Assembly (NCBI GenBank): GCA_036525535.1
Contig: DATDAH010000160.1
Coordinates: 1 to 60,434, forward strand
Length of the DNA: 60,434 bases
Origin: DATDAH01 sp036525535
Lineage (GTDB): Bacteria > Actinomycetota > Acidimicrobiia > Acidimicrobiales > DATDAH01
Direction of reading: 5' to 3'
In this document: piece after piece, positions 22,723-31,789 of the stretch
Layout of the letters: each line of letters starts with the position of its first letter
Position numbering within the stretch: the first letter of the stretch is position 1
Notes under the pieces: model-generated
The model's input: only the letters and a program-made list of their open reading frames with translations
Told to the model about the DNA's origin: nothing
The model's database searches: none
Position numbers and translations under genes: made by a program

Positions 22723-24422
22723 GCCGGCTCCTCGGCGTGGAGCTCGATCGTGCCCGGCTCGGGCCAGGGCTGGTGGTCAAGGAGGTCGGCCACCACGATG
22801 CGGCCATCGGCGTGGAGGCCGTCGGCGGCATCGACCACCCGCCACTGCAGCCAGGGCTTCCCGACGGGCTGGGACTCGAGGATCAGGACCCGGAGGTCCC
22901 CCGGCGCGAAGCCACACTCGGCCTGGACGGCGGCGAGCAGCTGCTCGTCGTGGAGGTGGCCGTCACCGAAGTTCCAGCCCAGGAGCACCCCCGCGGTGCC
23001 CTCACCCTCGTTGATGTCATAGGCCTCGAGGTCGTCGACCACCGTCGGCAGCACGGCGTTGAGGGCCCGCCCGTGGAGGTGCATCGAGCGGAAGGCCCGC
23101 AGCTTGCCCTGCACCGCCCGGATGGTGTCGTCGTCGTAGAGCAGGGCCAGCTGCTTCGGGATCGTCTTCGCCGTCTTGGTGACCTTCTGGTCCAGGACCT
23201 CGTCGGTCCCGCGCCGGAAGAGCCAGAGGCTGGCCGCCCAGTTGCCCGCGTAGTAACGCATGGCGGGCAGGAACGAGACCTTGTCCGGCCGGAGGCTGCC
23301 GTAGACGGGGCCGACCAGGATGCCCACCGCCAGCGCCACAGCCAGCGACGGGTCGTCGAACACGTCCAACGGGCTGAGCTCGGCGTAGTGCCCGAACAGC
23401 ACGAACATCGAATAGACGAAGAGGACGTTCCACTCGATGGGCACACCCATCGGGAAGCACGACGTGATGAAGAGGTGGAACGACAACATCACGGCCAAGC
23501 CGACGGTCGTGAGCGTGCCGCCGGAGGACACGGCCAGCAGGAGGGGGAAGGCGAACTCGATGACGGTGCCGCCGTGGGCCAGGGCCGCGGCGAGGCCCGA
23601 CGCCCGGAGGTCGTCGGGGTAGTGGCGGTACATGGCCTTCTTCAGCGCCGGCACCCGGAGTACCGGCGAGTTGCTGACCATGATCGTGACCACGTTGGGG
23701 AAGTGGTGGTTGAGCTTGGAGCTGGCCGCCCCCCACCAGATGGCCAGCTGGACGACCATGGCCCCGGCCAGCAGGACGGTGAGGTCGTCGCCCGCCAACG
23801 CGAAGACGATCAGCATCGTCCAGTAGTGCTCGGCCCGGGCGGCCAGGAAGATCGTCTTGTCCCGCAGTCCGAGCACGGCGAGGACGGCGATGATCGGGAC
23901 GAGCAGGCCCTCGTCCAGCACGGCCTCGGAGGAGAGCAGCGCCCGGAGGCACAGCCCGAGGAGGGCGGCGTAGAGCAGAGCATCGACCACGGTGCGCCGG
24001 TGGCCGGCGGTCAGCGGCACCCGGTCCGGGAAGGCCGGAAGGCGCAGGGTGCTGGGGCGCAGGAAGTGGGTCAAGGCCACGATCGGCGGGACGTACCGGC
24101 CGGTCAAGGGCCCACTGCCACAGCCGAGGCCCAGGACCTCGAACAGCATCGTCCAGAGGATCGCCTTCTCGAAGGCGATGGGCGTGGCCCACCAGTCCCC
24201 GATGTCGCTCCATCCCTGGACGTCCGGCGCCCGGCTGACGAGGACGACCCACAGGCAGACGTACACCGCGATCTTGGCGACGTAGAAGCAGTACGCGACG
24301 GCGGGCGCCCCGAAGCCCTGCACGGCCCAGGACTCGCACATGAGGCGAACCCGATCGGCCTCGGGCCGGGCGGCCCAGTCGTCCAGGTCCAGGTCCGGCA
24401 GCGCCGGCTTGATCACGCCCAT
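22719..24422 (-). CDS. DUF3556 transmembrane protein
   Basis: 567 residues. It begins G-V-I-K-P-A-L-P-D-L-D, followed by about ten membrane segments (residues 45-420) and a soluble C-terminal region of some 150 residues, as in the mycobacterial DUF3556 proteins. K-L-N-H-H-F-P-N-V-V and F-P-M-G-V-P-I-E-W-N-V are recognisable family blocks. The ATG at 24422 has AGAGGGG upstream; an in-frame GTG at 24428 is an alternative. The function of the family is unknown. It lies 52 bp below a PPOX-family gene and is coupled to the next membrane protein. Confidence 0.83.
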   Translation of the reverse strand: MGVIKPALPDLDLDDWAARPEADRVRLMCESWAVQGFGAPAVAYCFYVAKIAVYVCLWVVLVSRAPDVQGWSDIGDWWATPIAFEKAILWTMLFEVLGLGCGSGPLTGRYVPPIVALTHFLRPSTLRLPAFPDRVPLTAGHRRTVVDALLYAALLGLCLRALLSSEAVLDEGLLVPIIAVLAVLGLRDKTIFLAARAEHYWTMLIVFALAGDDLTVLLAGAMVVQLAIWWGAASSKLNHHFPNVVTIMVSNSPVLRVPALKKAMYRHYPDDLRASGLAAALAHGGTVIEFAFPLLLAVSSGGTLTTVGLAVMLSFHLFITSCFPMGVPIEWNVLFVYSMFVLFGHYAELSPLDVFDDPSLAVALAVGILVGPVYGSLRPDKVSFLPAMRYYAGNWAASLWLFRRGTDEVLDQKVTKTAKTIPKQLALLYDDDTIRAVQGKLRAFRSMHLHGRALNAVLPTVVDDLEAYDINEGEGTAGVLLGWNFGDGHLHDEQLLAAVQAECGFAPGDLRVLILESQPVGKPWLQWRVVDAADGLHADGRIVVADLLDHQPWPEPGTIELHAEEPA

Positions 24423-24474
24423 CCCCACCCCTCTCGACCGCGGCGTTCGTCACCCGGCGGTCGGCCGGATCAGC

Positions 24475-24972
24475 TCACAGGAACTCGGCGGTGGAGCCGC
24501 CCAGCTCGGTGGGCGCCATGCCCAGCTTGCGGTGGTCCCACGTGCGGATCCGGTCCACGTCGACCCGGACCGCCACCCGCTTGTTGAGCATGACCTCGAC
24601 GAAGGGCGCCATCTCCTCGGTGTACGGCCCGTTGTAGCGCTCCCACACGCTGACTCCGACCTTCCAGAGGGCGTCGCGGTCGTCGAGGATCGTGGCCCGA
24701 CCTTCGATGGCGACACCCCGCAGCGTGTCGTAGGTCAGGCCGTCCTCGATCGAGACCGTGATGCGGTCGTCTCGCTTCAGGTTCTGGACCTTCTGGGACT
24801 TGGCCTTGGTCTCGAACCAGACCTGGCCGTCGACGACGGCGTACCACATCGCCACGAGATGGGGCTGGCCGGTGGGGCCGACTGTCGCCATGGTGCAGGT
24901 GCGGCTCCGCTCGATGAAGGAGGTCACCTCCTCGTCGGTCATGGCGATCTTGCTGCGCTCGTTGGTTCCCAT
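24475..24972 (-). CDS. pyridoxamine 5'-phosphate oxidase-like split-barrel flavin/F420 protein
   Basis: 165 residues, a single split beta-barrel: C-T-M-A-T-V-G-P-T-G-Q-P-H-L-V-A-M-W-Y near residue 26 and K-S-Q-K-V-Q-N-L-K-R-D (cofactor phosphate contact) near residue 60. It belongs to the PPOX class that in Actinobacteria often uses F420 or FMN. The ATG follows GAGGAAC. It is the first gene of the minus-strand unit with DUF3556 and diverges from the Baeyer-Villiger monooxygenase over 44 bp. The substrate is unknown. Confidence 0.82.
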   Translation of the reverse strand: MGTNERSKIAMTDEEVTSFIERSRTCTMATVGPTGQPHLVAMWYAVVDGQVWFETKAKSQKVQNLKRDDRITVSIEDGLTYDTLRGVAIEGRATILDDRDALWKVGVSVWERYNGPYTEEMAPFVEVMLNKRVAVRVDVDRIRTWDHRKLGMAPTELGGSTAEFL

Positions 24973-25016
24973 CGTCGTTCCTCTGCTTGGCGTCCCGCGT
25001 GGAATGGTGACAGACC

Positions 25017-26966
25017 GTGACGCCCGACAGGAACCCCCACGCCGGTCTGCCCATCACCGACGACGACGCCACGATCGCTTCCGCCCTCGAGGACGTGAGC
25101 ATCCCGACCCTGATGCTGTCGATGGTCCACATGACCGGGGACGCCGAGATCATCCGGGGGGAGCTCCGGCCCCAGGGCCTCTTCCTCAATGAGGTCCAGG
25201 GCTACATGAGCGAGGAGGACAAGGCCGAGGTCCGCCGTCGGGCCCTCGACGTCATCCGCGCGTACCGGGACGGCGGGTCGGAGCCGGCACCCCCACCCTC
25301 CCCCGAACTGATCCGGGAGATGATGAGCTGGCTGGTCTGCCAGGACGTCCCCCAGGCGTACGTCCCGATGCTCCTCGAGGAGATGGAGCTGGACGGGGTC
25401 GATGCCCGCGAGGTCGCCCTCAGCGTCGACCAGGGCGATCGGGCCGACTTCCCGGTCGTAGTCGTCGGTTGCGGGCAGTCGGGGCTCCTGGCCGGGATCC
25501 GGCTGCAGGAGGCGGGCATCCCGTACACCATCGTCGAGAAGAACGCCGGGGTCGGCGGCACCTGGTACGAGAACACCTACCCCGGCTGCCGGGTCGACGT
25601 CGGCAACCACTTCTACTGCTACTCCTTCGAGCCCTCGGACCACTGGAGCCAGTACTTCGCCCGGCAGCCCGAGCTCCAGGCCTACTTCGACTCGGTGATG
25701 CGGCGCCACGGGGTCGCCGAGCACGTGCGCTGGGAGACCGAGGTGGTTCGGGCGACCTGGGACGACGGATCCGGCACCTGGTGCGTGCGGATCCGGGACC
25801 ACGACGGGGCCGAGGAGACCCTGACCGCCCGCGCCGTCATCTCGGCGGTGGGACAGCTCAACCGGCCCCACCTCCCCGCCATCGCCGGCCGGGACGACTT
25901 CGCCGGACCGGCCTTCCACTCCGCCCGTTGGGACCACTCCGTCGACCTCACCGGGAAGCGGGTGGCCCTGATCGGGGCCGGCGCCAGCGGGTTCCAGATC
26001 GCCCCCGCCATTGCCGACGAGGTGGCTCACCTCACCGTCTTCCAACGCACGGCACAGTGGATGTTCCCCAACCCCAACTACCACGAGACGGTCGGGCCCG
26101 GGGTGCAGTGGGCGCTGCGCCATCTCCCCTTCTACGGGCGCTGGTACCGGTTCCTGCTCTTCTGGCCGGCGTGCGACGGCGGCCTGGAAGCCGCCCGCAT
26201 CGACCCCGCGTACGACGACTCGGACGGGCGGGCGGTCAGCGAGACCAATGAGTTCACCCGCCAGATGTTCACCGACTGGATCGTCAGCCAGATCGGCGAC
26301 GACGATCCCGATCTGCTGGCCAAGGTCATCCCCGACTACCCGGCCACCGGCAAGCGCACGCTGCAGGACAACGGCAGCTGGCTGACGACCCTGACCCGGC
26401 CCGACGTCGACCTGGTGCGCGAGGGGATCGACCACATCGAGGCCGATGCCGTGGTCACCGCCGACGGGGTTCGCCACGAAGTCGACGTCATCGTGTTCGC
26501 CACCGGGTTCCAGGCCAACCGCTTCCTGTTCCCGATCGAGGTGGTGGGCCGTGACGGCGCGGTCCTGGCCGAGCGGTGGGGCGAGCGGCCGTCGGCCTAC
26601 CTGGGCATCACCGTCCCCGGCTTCCCCAACCTGTTCTGCCTGTACGGGCCGGGGACGAACCTGGCTCACGGCGGCTCGCTGATCTTCCACAGCGAGTGCC
26701 AGATGCGGTACATCACCGGCTGTCTCGACCTGCTCCTGTCATCGGGGGCGAAGGCCATGGAGCCCAGGCCCGAGGTCCACGACGCGTACTACCAGCGCAC
26801 CCAGCAGGAGCTGAAGGGCCTCGTCTGGTCCCACCCTTCGATCCGGCACTCGTGGTTCAAGAACGCGGACGGCGACATCCACGTCCTCAGCCCCTGGCGC
26901 CTCGTCGACTACTGGGCCTGGACGAAGGCGCCCGACCCGGCCGACTTCGACGTGACCGCCGCTTGA
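25017..26966 (+). CDS. flavin-dependent Baeyer-Villiger-type monooxygenase
   Basis: 649 residues. A helical extension of about 140 residues precedes the catalytic part, as in a known subgroup. The FAD dinucleotide motif is G-C-G-Q-S-G-L-L-A-G; the BVMO fingerprint F-x-G-x-x-x-H-x-x-x-W-D is seen as F-A-G-P-A-F-H-S-A-R-W-D; the NADPH motif is G-A-G-A-S-G-F-Q. G-T-W-Y-E-N-T-Y-P-G-C and T-G-F-Q-A-N complete the set. It converts ketones to esters or lactones, substrate unknown. It starts at GTG, 8 nt after AATGGT. It converges on the SRPBCC gene with a 10-bp gap. Confidence 0.93.
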   Translation: MTPDRNPHAGLPITDDDATIASALEDVSIPTLMLSMVHMTGDAEIIRGELRPQGLFLNEVQGYMSEEDKAEVRRRALDVIRAYRDGGSEPAPPPSPELIREMMSWLVCQDVPQAYVPMLLEEMELDGVDAREVALSVDQGDRADFPVVVVGCGQSGLLAGIRLQEAGIPYTIVEKNAGVGGTWYENTYPGCRVDVGNHFYCYSFEPSDHWSQYFARQPELQAYFDSVMRRHGVAEHVRWETEVVRATWDDGSGTWCVRIRDHDGAEETLTARAVISAVGQLNRPHLPAIAGRDDFAGPAFHSARWDHSVDLTGKRVALIGAGASGFQIAPAIADEVAHLTVFQRTAQWMFPNPNYHETVGPGVQWALRHLPFYGRWYRFLLFWPACDGGLEAARIDPAYDDSDGRAVSETNEFTRQMFTDWIVSQIGDDDPDLLAKVIPDYPATGKRTLQDNGSWLTTLTRPDVDLVREGIDHIEADAVVTADGVRHEVDVIVFATGFQANRFLFPIEVVGRDGAVLAERWGERPSAYLGITVPGFPNLFCLYGPGTNLAHGGSLIFHSECQMRYITGCLDLLLSSGAKAMEPRPEVHDAYYQRTQQELKGLVWSHPSIRHSWFKNADGDIHVLSPWRLVDYWAWTKAPDPADFDVTAA

Positions 26967-26976
26967 GCCCGCGACC

Positions 26977-27723
26977 TCATGTGTACGGCGAGTCCGGGTC
27001 GGGGGTGCCGACGTGGTCGACCCACCAGGCGTTCCAGCGCTCGCCGAGGTCGACCACGGCGGCGCCGTCGAGACCGAAGACGGACAGGGTCACCGACGCG
27101 CTGTCCCGCGGCCAGGTCACCAGAAGCAGGCCGTCGTTCCACTGGTCGACGGTCACCGCCAGCTGGTGGTCGGACCGGAACCACAGGTCGCCCGAGCGCC
27201 CCGGTTCAGGACCGAGCATCCCGGCCCAGGGCCCGTCGACCCGGTCCACCCCGAGCACGGCGAGGACGTCGTCGGTGGTCGTGACCGCCGACGACGTGGA
27301 GACGGTCCGCCGCTCCTCGCCGCGGTGCCGGGAAAGGGCGAAGCGGAGCTGCTGGACGAAGCTGATCCAGCCCTCGCCGACGTCGTCGTGGACCCCGTCC
27401 CAGCTGTCCGGGCTGATCGTGCGGGTCACCCGCAGCACACAGGCGTCGCCTTCGGCGCTGAGCTCGAACCGGTCCCGGTCGACGCCCCCGTACGCCCAGG
27501 TGATGGTGTGGGCCCCGTCGTCGACGTCGAAGCCGGCGCCCTCAGGCATCCCGGCCAGCGCCTCCGGGGGCGGGCCGAGGAAGATGAACTCGATCTCGCC
27601 CTCCAGGCCCTCGTACTCCCAGCCGAACCAGCGCCGGATGAAGCCGGGGTCCCGCAGATGGGCCCACACCTCCTCGACGGGCGCGGGCAGCTCGACCTCG
27701 ATCAGGGGCTCGGCGGCGGTCAT
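26977..27723 (-). CDS. SRPBCC (AHSA1-type) domain protein
   Basis: 248 residues. Residues 1-140 are a START/AHSA1 fold: I-E-V-E-L-P-A-P-V-E-E-V-W, then R-R-W-F-G-W-E-Y and the long C-terminal helix W-x-x-F-V-Q-Q-L-R-F-A-L. A second domain of about 100 residues follows with W-N-A-W-W-V-D-H near the end. The ATG overlaps the stop of the nitronate monooxygenase. It is the last gene of a four-gene minus-strand unit. The ligand is unknown. Confidence 0.8.
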   Translation of the reverse strand: MTAAEPLIEVELPAPVEEVWAHLRDPGFIRRWFGWEYEGLEGEIEFIFLGPPPEALAGMPEGAGFDVDDGAHTITWAYGGVDRDRFELSAEGDACVLRVTRTISPDSWDGVHDDVGEGWISFVQQLRFALSRHRGEERRTVSTSSAVTTTDDVLAVLGVDRVDGPWAGMLGPEPGRSGDLWFRSDHQLAVTVDQWNDGLLLVTWPRDSASVTLSVFGLDGAAVVDLGERWNAWWVDHVGTPDPDSPYT

Positions 27724-28853
27724 TCGGACTGGACCAGGTCGTCGAGGCGTTCGACGGCGTCGATGAACTCCTCCACCATCTCCAGGACGACGCGGCGGGT
27801 GGGCTTGACCGTGTTCATGGCCCCGACGACCTGGCCCACGAAGTAGGTCACCAGCTGCTGGCCGCCGCTGCCGGCGGCGTCCGCGACCCGGGCGACCCGC
27901 TGCAGCGCAGGGGCCACGAGGATCGGCTGCATGGGCATGGGCAGCGGGCCGGGGCCATCGGGCCGCTCCCACTCGTCGGTCCAGGCCGTGCGCAGCATCC
28001 GGGCGGGCTTGCCCGTCATCGAGCGCGAGCGGACCGTGTCGGAGGACCCGGCCGCCAGGAACTTGTCCTTCACCGACGGCGGGGTCTCGGCCTCCTCGGT
28101 GGTCAACCAGACCGAACCGCACCAGACCCCGTCGGCCCCGAGGGCCAGGCCGGCCGCCAGCTGACGCCCCCGGGCGATGCCCCCGGCGGCGAGCACGGGC
28201 AGGGGGCCCACGGCGTCGACCACCTCGGGGACCAGGACCATGGTGGCCACCAGCCCCGTGTGGCCCCCGGCCTCGGTTCCCTGCGCCACGATCATGTCGG
28301 CCCCCGCCTCGGCATGGCGGCGGGCATGCTCCACGTTGCCCGCCAGCGCGGCGACCGGGATGTCGTGCCGGTGGGCTCGCTCCAGGAAGTGCGGCGGCGG
28401 CGGCCCGAGAGCGGACGCCACCAGGCGGGGCCCGTGGTCGAAGCAGACGTCGAGGAGCGGAGCCATGCTCTTCGGGTCGATGCGCATGCCCCCGACCCCC
28501 CGGCGTGCCTCCAGGCCCTCGGGCATGGGCGGCACGTCGTAGCGCTCGAGGATCTCGTCGACGAAGGCCTTGTGCTCGTCGGGGAGCAGGTCGGCCAGCT
28601 GCTTCGGGCTCAGCCCGCCCTCCTCGGACCCGGCGTACTTCTCGGGCACCAGGAGGTCGATGCCGTAGGGCTTGCCCTTCACCTCGGCCTCGATCCAGTC
28701 GAGGTCGACGGCCAGCTGCTCAGGGCTGTGGGCCACCGCGCCGAGGACGCCCATGCCCCCCGCGTTGCTCACCGCGGCGACGACGTCCCGGCAGTGGCTG
28801 AAGGCGAAGATCGGCAGGTCGATGCCGACGAGCTCAGTGGCCTTGGTGCGCAT
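27720..28853 (-). CDS. nitronate monooxygenase-family protein (paralogue)
   Basis: 377 residues, same architecture as the enzyme at 5031-6161: L-P-I-F-A-F-S-H-C-R-D-V-V-A-A-V-S start, G-G-M-G-V-L-G-A, A-Q-G-T-E-A-G-G-H-T-G and A-A-G-G-I-A-R-G for FMN. The ATG at 28853 aligns with the start of the paralogue and follows GGGAGA; an in-frame upstream start at 28883 is less likely. It is co-transcribed with the arylamine N-acetyltransferase above and the SRPBCC gene below. Confidence 0.85.
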   Translation of the reverse strand: MRTKATELVGIDLPIFAFSHCRDVVAAVSNAGGMGVLGAVAHSPEQLAVDLDWIEAEVKGKPYGIDLLVPEKYAGSEEGGLSPKQLADLLPDEHKAFVDEILERYDVPPMPEGLEARRGVGGMRIDPKSMAPLLDVCFDHGPRLVASALGPPPPHFLERAHRHDIPVAALAGNVEHARRHAEAGADMIVAQGTEAGGHTGLVATMVLVPEVVDAVGPLPVLAAGGIARGRQLAAGLALGADGVWCGSVWLTTEEAETPPSVKDKFLAAGSSDTVRSRSMTGKPARMLRTAWTDEWERPDGPGPLPMPMQPILVAPALQRVARVADAAGSGGQQLVTYFVGQVVGAMNTVKPTRRVVLEMVEEFIDAVERLDDLVQSE

Positions 28854-28900
28854 GCCGCGAGTCTCCCAGGCTCGAGCGAGCACCAGAGCGTTGCGTTCCT

Positions 28901-29662
28901 TCAGGCGGCCAGCCGCGCGGCTTCCGCCTCCGTGAGGGCGATGCCGAAGTGGTCCCGGAACACCGCCCGTAGCTCGTCGGGCTCGAGCTCCTGCTCGGAG
29001 CGTTCGCCGTCGATCGTCTCCACCAGGGTCCGGCTGTACACGGTCACCCGACCGGATTCGGTGCGCAGGGTGCAGACCGTGTTCTGCGTGAAGTGGGAGT
29101 CGGGTGAGGACTGGTTGTACGCACAGCCCGATGCGAAGTCGGCGAGGGCTCGCGGCTCGCGGGAGAAGCGGTACTGCGGCTCACCGTTCATGAGCAGGTC
29201 GAGCCAACCGTCGTCACGCGACTCGATGCGGAAGGTGCCCGCCGGGTCCTCCTGATCCACGCCGGGCACGAGGCGGAGGGGCTCGTCGAACGAGGCGCCG
29301 AAGCCGACGTCGGCCAGCCAGGGCTCGTCCAGGTCGACCGCCAGGCAGAGGTGGTCGAACCGGATCGACACCTCGCCGCCCTCGCCGTACACGCGCGCCT
29401 CCAGGAGGGTCACGTCGAACCCCACGTCCTCGAGCAGGGCGGCGAAGGTCCCGTTGAGCTCGTAGCAGAACCCACCCCGGTGGCGGCCGACGATCTTGGC
29501 GAGGAGGGCATCGAGGTCGAGGACGATCGGCGTGCCGAGGTGGATGTCCAGGTTCTCGAACGGCACCGTGCGCAGGTGGGCCCGCTGGAGGGCCCTCAGG
29601 CCGTCGGCGTCGACCGACGGCGGGCCGTCCAGGCCGAGGCGGGCGAGGTGCTCGGCGCTCAG
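28901..29662 (-). CDS. arylamine N-acetyltransferase with probable CTG start
   Basis: About 253 residues. The acetyl-CoA-dependent catalytic triad is clear: Cys in R-G-G-F-C-Y-E-L-N (near residue 70), His in F-D-H-L-C-L-A-V and Asp in L-A-D-V-G-F-G. The family N-terminus L-x-A-x-H-L-A-R-L-G-L-D-G-P is present, followed by T-V-P-F-E-N-L-D-I-H. There is no in-frame ATG, GTG or TTG at or near the expected N-terminus. The first plausible initiation codon is CTG at 29662, which overlaps the TGA of the upstream dienelactone hydrolase as CTGA, so translation may depend on coupling. Confidence 0.82.
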   Translation of the reverse strand: MSAEHLARLGLDGPPSVDADGLRALQRAHLRTVPFENLDIHLGTPIVLDLDALLAKIVGRHRGGFCYELNGTFAALLEDVGFDVTLLEARVYGEGGEVSIRFDHLCLAVDLDEPWLADVGFGASFDEPLRLVPGVDQEDPAGTFRIESRDDGWLDLLMNGEPQYRFSREPRALADFASGCAYNQSSPDSHFTQNTVCTLRTESGRVTVYSRTLVETIDGERSEQELEPDELRAVFRDHFGIALTEAEAARLAA

Positions 29663-30462
29663 GCCGTCACCAGCTTGGCGCGGAACAGGTCGAGGACCTG
29701 GTCGAGGGCCTGGTGGGTGGCCGATCCGGGCTCGTCGACGAAGTGCTCGGTGAGCACGGAGTGGGGCTTGGTGAGGCCGTCCGGGTTGGCGTCGGCATCC
29801 TCCAACTCGACGCAGGTGAAGGCATCCCCCAACTCGTCGTGGAGGAACTGGAACCGCTTGTCCGGGACGTACCTGTCGCTCGTGAACCGGAGGCCGAGCA
29901 CCCGCAGGTCCTCGTTGGCACACCGCCCCTTCACGACCTCGAGGTCCTCCCGGGAGATGTCGATGCCGTAGGCCCCCTTCTTCCCGATCGGCAGCGACGG
30001 CTGGGACAGGACGGGAGCCAGGAGCGCCGGCTCGGTGGCCATGGCCAGGGCGTAGCCACCCGTGAAGCACATCCCGACGGCGCCGACCCCGGGCCCACCA
30101 CACCGCTCGTGCTCGGCCGCGGCCAGGGCCCGCAGCCAGTCGACCACCGGTGAGGTCTGCCCGGTGGCGAAGACCACGAACTCCTTGCTCACACAGGTCG
30201 GGACCATCGCGGTGACCACCATGCCGACGGCACGCAGCGTGGGCGATGTGTCCTTGCCCGGCACCCCGAAGAGGTGGGGCAGGACGGCGCTGAAGCCAGC
30301 GTCGACGACCCGCTCGGCGAAGTCCAGCACCTTGGGTGTGATCCCGGGCATCTCCGCGATCACGATGACCGCCGGTCCCGAGCCCCGGCGGAAGACGACC
30401 CGGGTCTTGCCCTCGTGGGTGAACGTGGTCCGTTCGAAGCCCGACAGGTCTGCGTCAGCCAT
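29659..30462 (-). CDS. dienelactone hydrolase-family alpha/beta hydrolase
   Basis: 267 residues. The nucleophile elbow is G-M-C-F-T-G-G-Y with a Cys, as in dienelactone hydrolase; the acid and His would be near residues 205 and 235 (Y-V-P-D-K-R; E-H-F-V-D is close). E-M-P-G-I-T-P and L-P-H-L-F-G are family blocks. The ATG lies 6 nt after TACGTT on the minus strand, a probable leaderless promoter. It leads a unit of four genes (this one, NAT, NMO, SRPBCC), which looks like detoxification or degradation of aromatic or nitro compounds. Confidence 0.85.
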   Translation of the reverse strand: MADADLSGFERTTFTHEGKTRVVFRRGSGPAVIVIAEMPGITPKVLDFAERVVDAGFSAVLPHLFGVPGKDTSPTLRAVGMVVTAMVPTCVSKEFVVFATGQTSPVVDWLRALAAAEHERCGGPGVGAVGMCFTGGYALAMATEPALLAPVLSQPSLPIGKKGAYGIDISREDLEVVKGRCANEDLRVLGLRFTSDRYVPDKRFQFLHDELGDAFTCVELEDADANPDGLTKPHSVLTEHFVDEPGSATHQALDQVLDLFRAKLVTA

Positions 30463-30519
30463 GGCCGCAACGTAGGCCAGTTTCGGACCGGCACGATCCG
30501 GTCTGCGAGGCTGGCGACC
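30463..30519. promoter_or_regulatory. 57-bp divergent region with two back-to-back leaderless-type promoters
   Basis: The minus-strand gene has TACGTT 6 nt before its ATG and the plus-strand gene has GAGGCT 7 nt before its ATG. No Shine-Dalgarno sequence is visible on either side. Only about 30 bp separate the two hexamers, so the -35 regions overlap. Confidence 0.45.
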
Positions 30520-30936
30520 ATGTGGGCGCGACGGGGTGACCTGCGGGGCTTCGAACTGGGGTCGAAGGGCGAGATGCAGGACCGGCTCAACTCCCTGGTC
30601 CTGGCCGGGGACAAGCGGGCCACCGCTGGACTCTGGAACGAGGACTACGCCGCCGAGGGCGAGCCCATCGACGAGGTCGGCGAGCGTCAGGCCCTGCTCG
30701 ACGACGACGGCAGGCTCATCGCCGTCATCGAGGTGACCCGGGTGGACCGGGTCCGCTTCATCGACGTCACGTGGGAGTTCGCCCAGGCCGAGGGCGAGGG
30801 CTTCACGTCCGTCGACGACTGGCGGGCCGGCCATCGGGAGTACTGGACGAGCCAGGGCATCGAGATCGACGACGACACCCCGGTCGTCTGCGTGTGGTTC
30901 GAGGTGGTGGACGAGGTGGGCGTCGTGAGGGACTGA
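30520..30936 (+). CDS. ASCH-domain protein
   Basis: 138 residues. F-E-L-G-S-K-G-E-M-Q-D-R-L-N-S-L-V-L-A-G-D-K-R-A-T-A-G-L begins the ASCH fold, followed by D-D-D-G-R-L-I-A-V-I-E-V-T-R-V and the D-x-W-R-x-x-H-R-E-Y-W segment. ASCH domains are PUA-like; some are ribonucleases or amidohydrolases acting on modified nucleosides (YqfB). The exact role is unknown. GAGGCT lies 7 nt before the ATG. Confidence 0.85.
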   Translation: MWARRGDLRGFELGSKGEMQDRLNSLVLAGDKRATAGLWNEDYAAEGEPIDEVGERQALLDDDGRLIAVIEVTRVDRVRFIDVTWEFAQAEGEGFTSVDDWRAGHREYWTSQGIEIDDDTPVVCVWFEVVDEVGVVRD

Positions 30937-30947
30937 ACGACGGCGCC

Positions 30948-31709
30948 TCAGTCCACGAGGAGGCGGATCGCCACGAACAGGCCGATGACCACGACCAAGC
31001 CGCGCAGGACCGGGGCGGGGACCCGTCGACCGATCCTGGCTCCCAGCGTCCCGCCGACGGCCGCCCCGATGGCGACGAACGCGACGGCCTCCCACGCCAC
31101 GTCGGCGAAGAGGATGAACACCACGGCGGCGACGGCGTTGACGGTTCCGGCCAGCACGTTCTTGAGGGCGTTGGACCGGGTGAGGTCGTCGGGCACGAAC
31201 ACGGCGAGGATGGCCAGCAGGATCACGCCCTGGGCGGCCCCGAAGTAGCCGCCGTAGACGCCCGCCAGGTAACCGAGGGCCAGCGGGGCGGCCCCGACGT
31301 CTTGGGCCCCTTCTGCCCGGCGGCCGGCCACCCAGACCGCCAGCCGGGGTTGGGCCAGCATGAGGCCACAGGCCAGGAGGACGAGGATCGGCACGATGGT
31401 GTCGAAGACGTCGGAGGGCAGGACGAGGAGGAGGATGGCCCCGGTCAAGCCACCCAGGGCTGAGGCCGAGGCCAGGATCCGGGCCCGCTGCCTCTGGCCG
31501 GCCAGCTCCCGCCGGAACCCGTAGGACCCGAAGACCGAGCCCGGCACCATGCCGATGTTGTTGGACACGTTGGCCACCACCGGCGAGTAGCCGACGGCCA
31601 GGAGGGTCGGGAACGTGATGAGGCTGCCCGACCCGATGACGGCGTTGATCCCACCCGCGCCGACGCCGGCCAGCACGATCAGCACCGCCTCCCACGGATC
31701 GAGACTCAC
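30948..31709 (-). CDS. TauE/SafE-family membrane transporter
   Basis: 253 residues, about eight membrane segments. The two family repeats are G-G-I-N-A-V-I-G-S-G-S-L-I-T-F-P near residue 20 and G-Y-L-A-G-V-Y-G-G-Y-F-G-A-A-Q-G near residue 150. N-V-S-N-N-I-G is a further family block. It differs from the sulfur-operon TauE at 2467 and has no sulfur genes beside it, so the substrate could be another anion. It converges on the ASCH gene. Confidence 0.85.
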   Translation of the reverse strand: MSLDPWEAVLIVLAGVGAGGINAVIGSGSLITFPTLLAVGYSPVVANVSNNIGMVPGSVFGSYGFRRELAGQRQRARILASASALGGLTGAILLLVLPSDVFDTIVPILVLLACGLMLAQPRLAVWVAGRRAEGAQDVGAAPLALGYLAGVYGGYFGAAQGVILLAILAVFVPDDLTRSNALKNVLAGTVNAVAAVVFILFADVAWEAVAFVAIGAAVGGTLGARIGRRVPAPVLRGLVVVIGLFVAIRLLVD

Positions 31710-31789
31710 CGGTGAACTCTCGCAGGTACCTTCCCGCGGCCGGCCGCAATCGGGTTGACGCCGGGCGGCGGTGCGGCGAGCGTGCGCCC

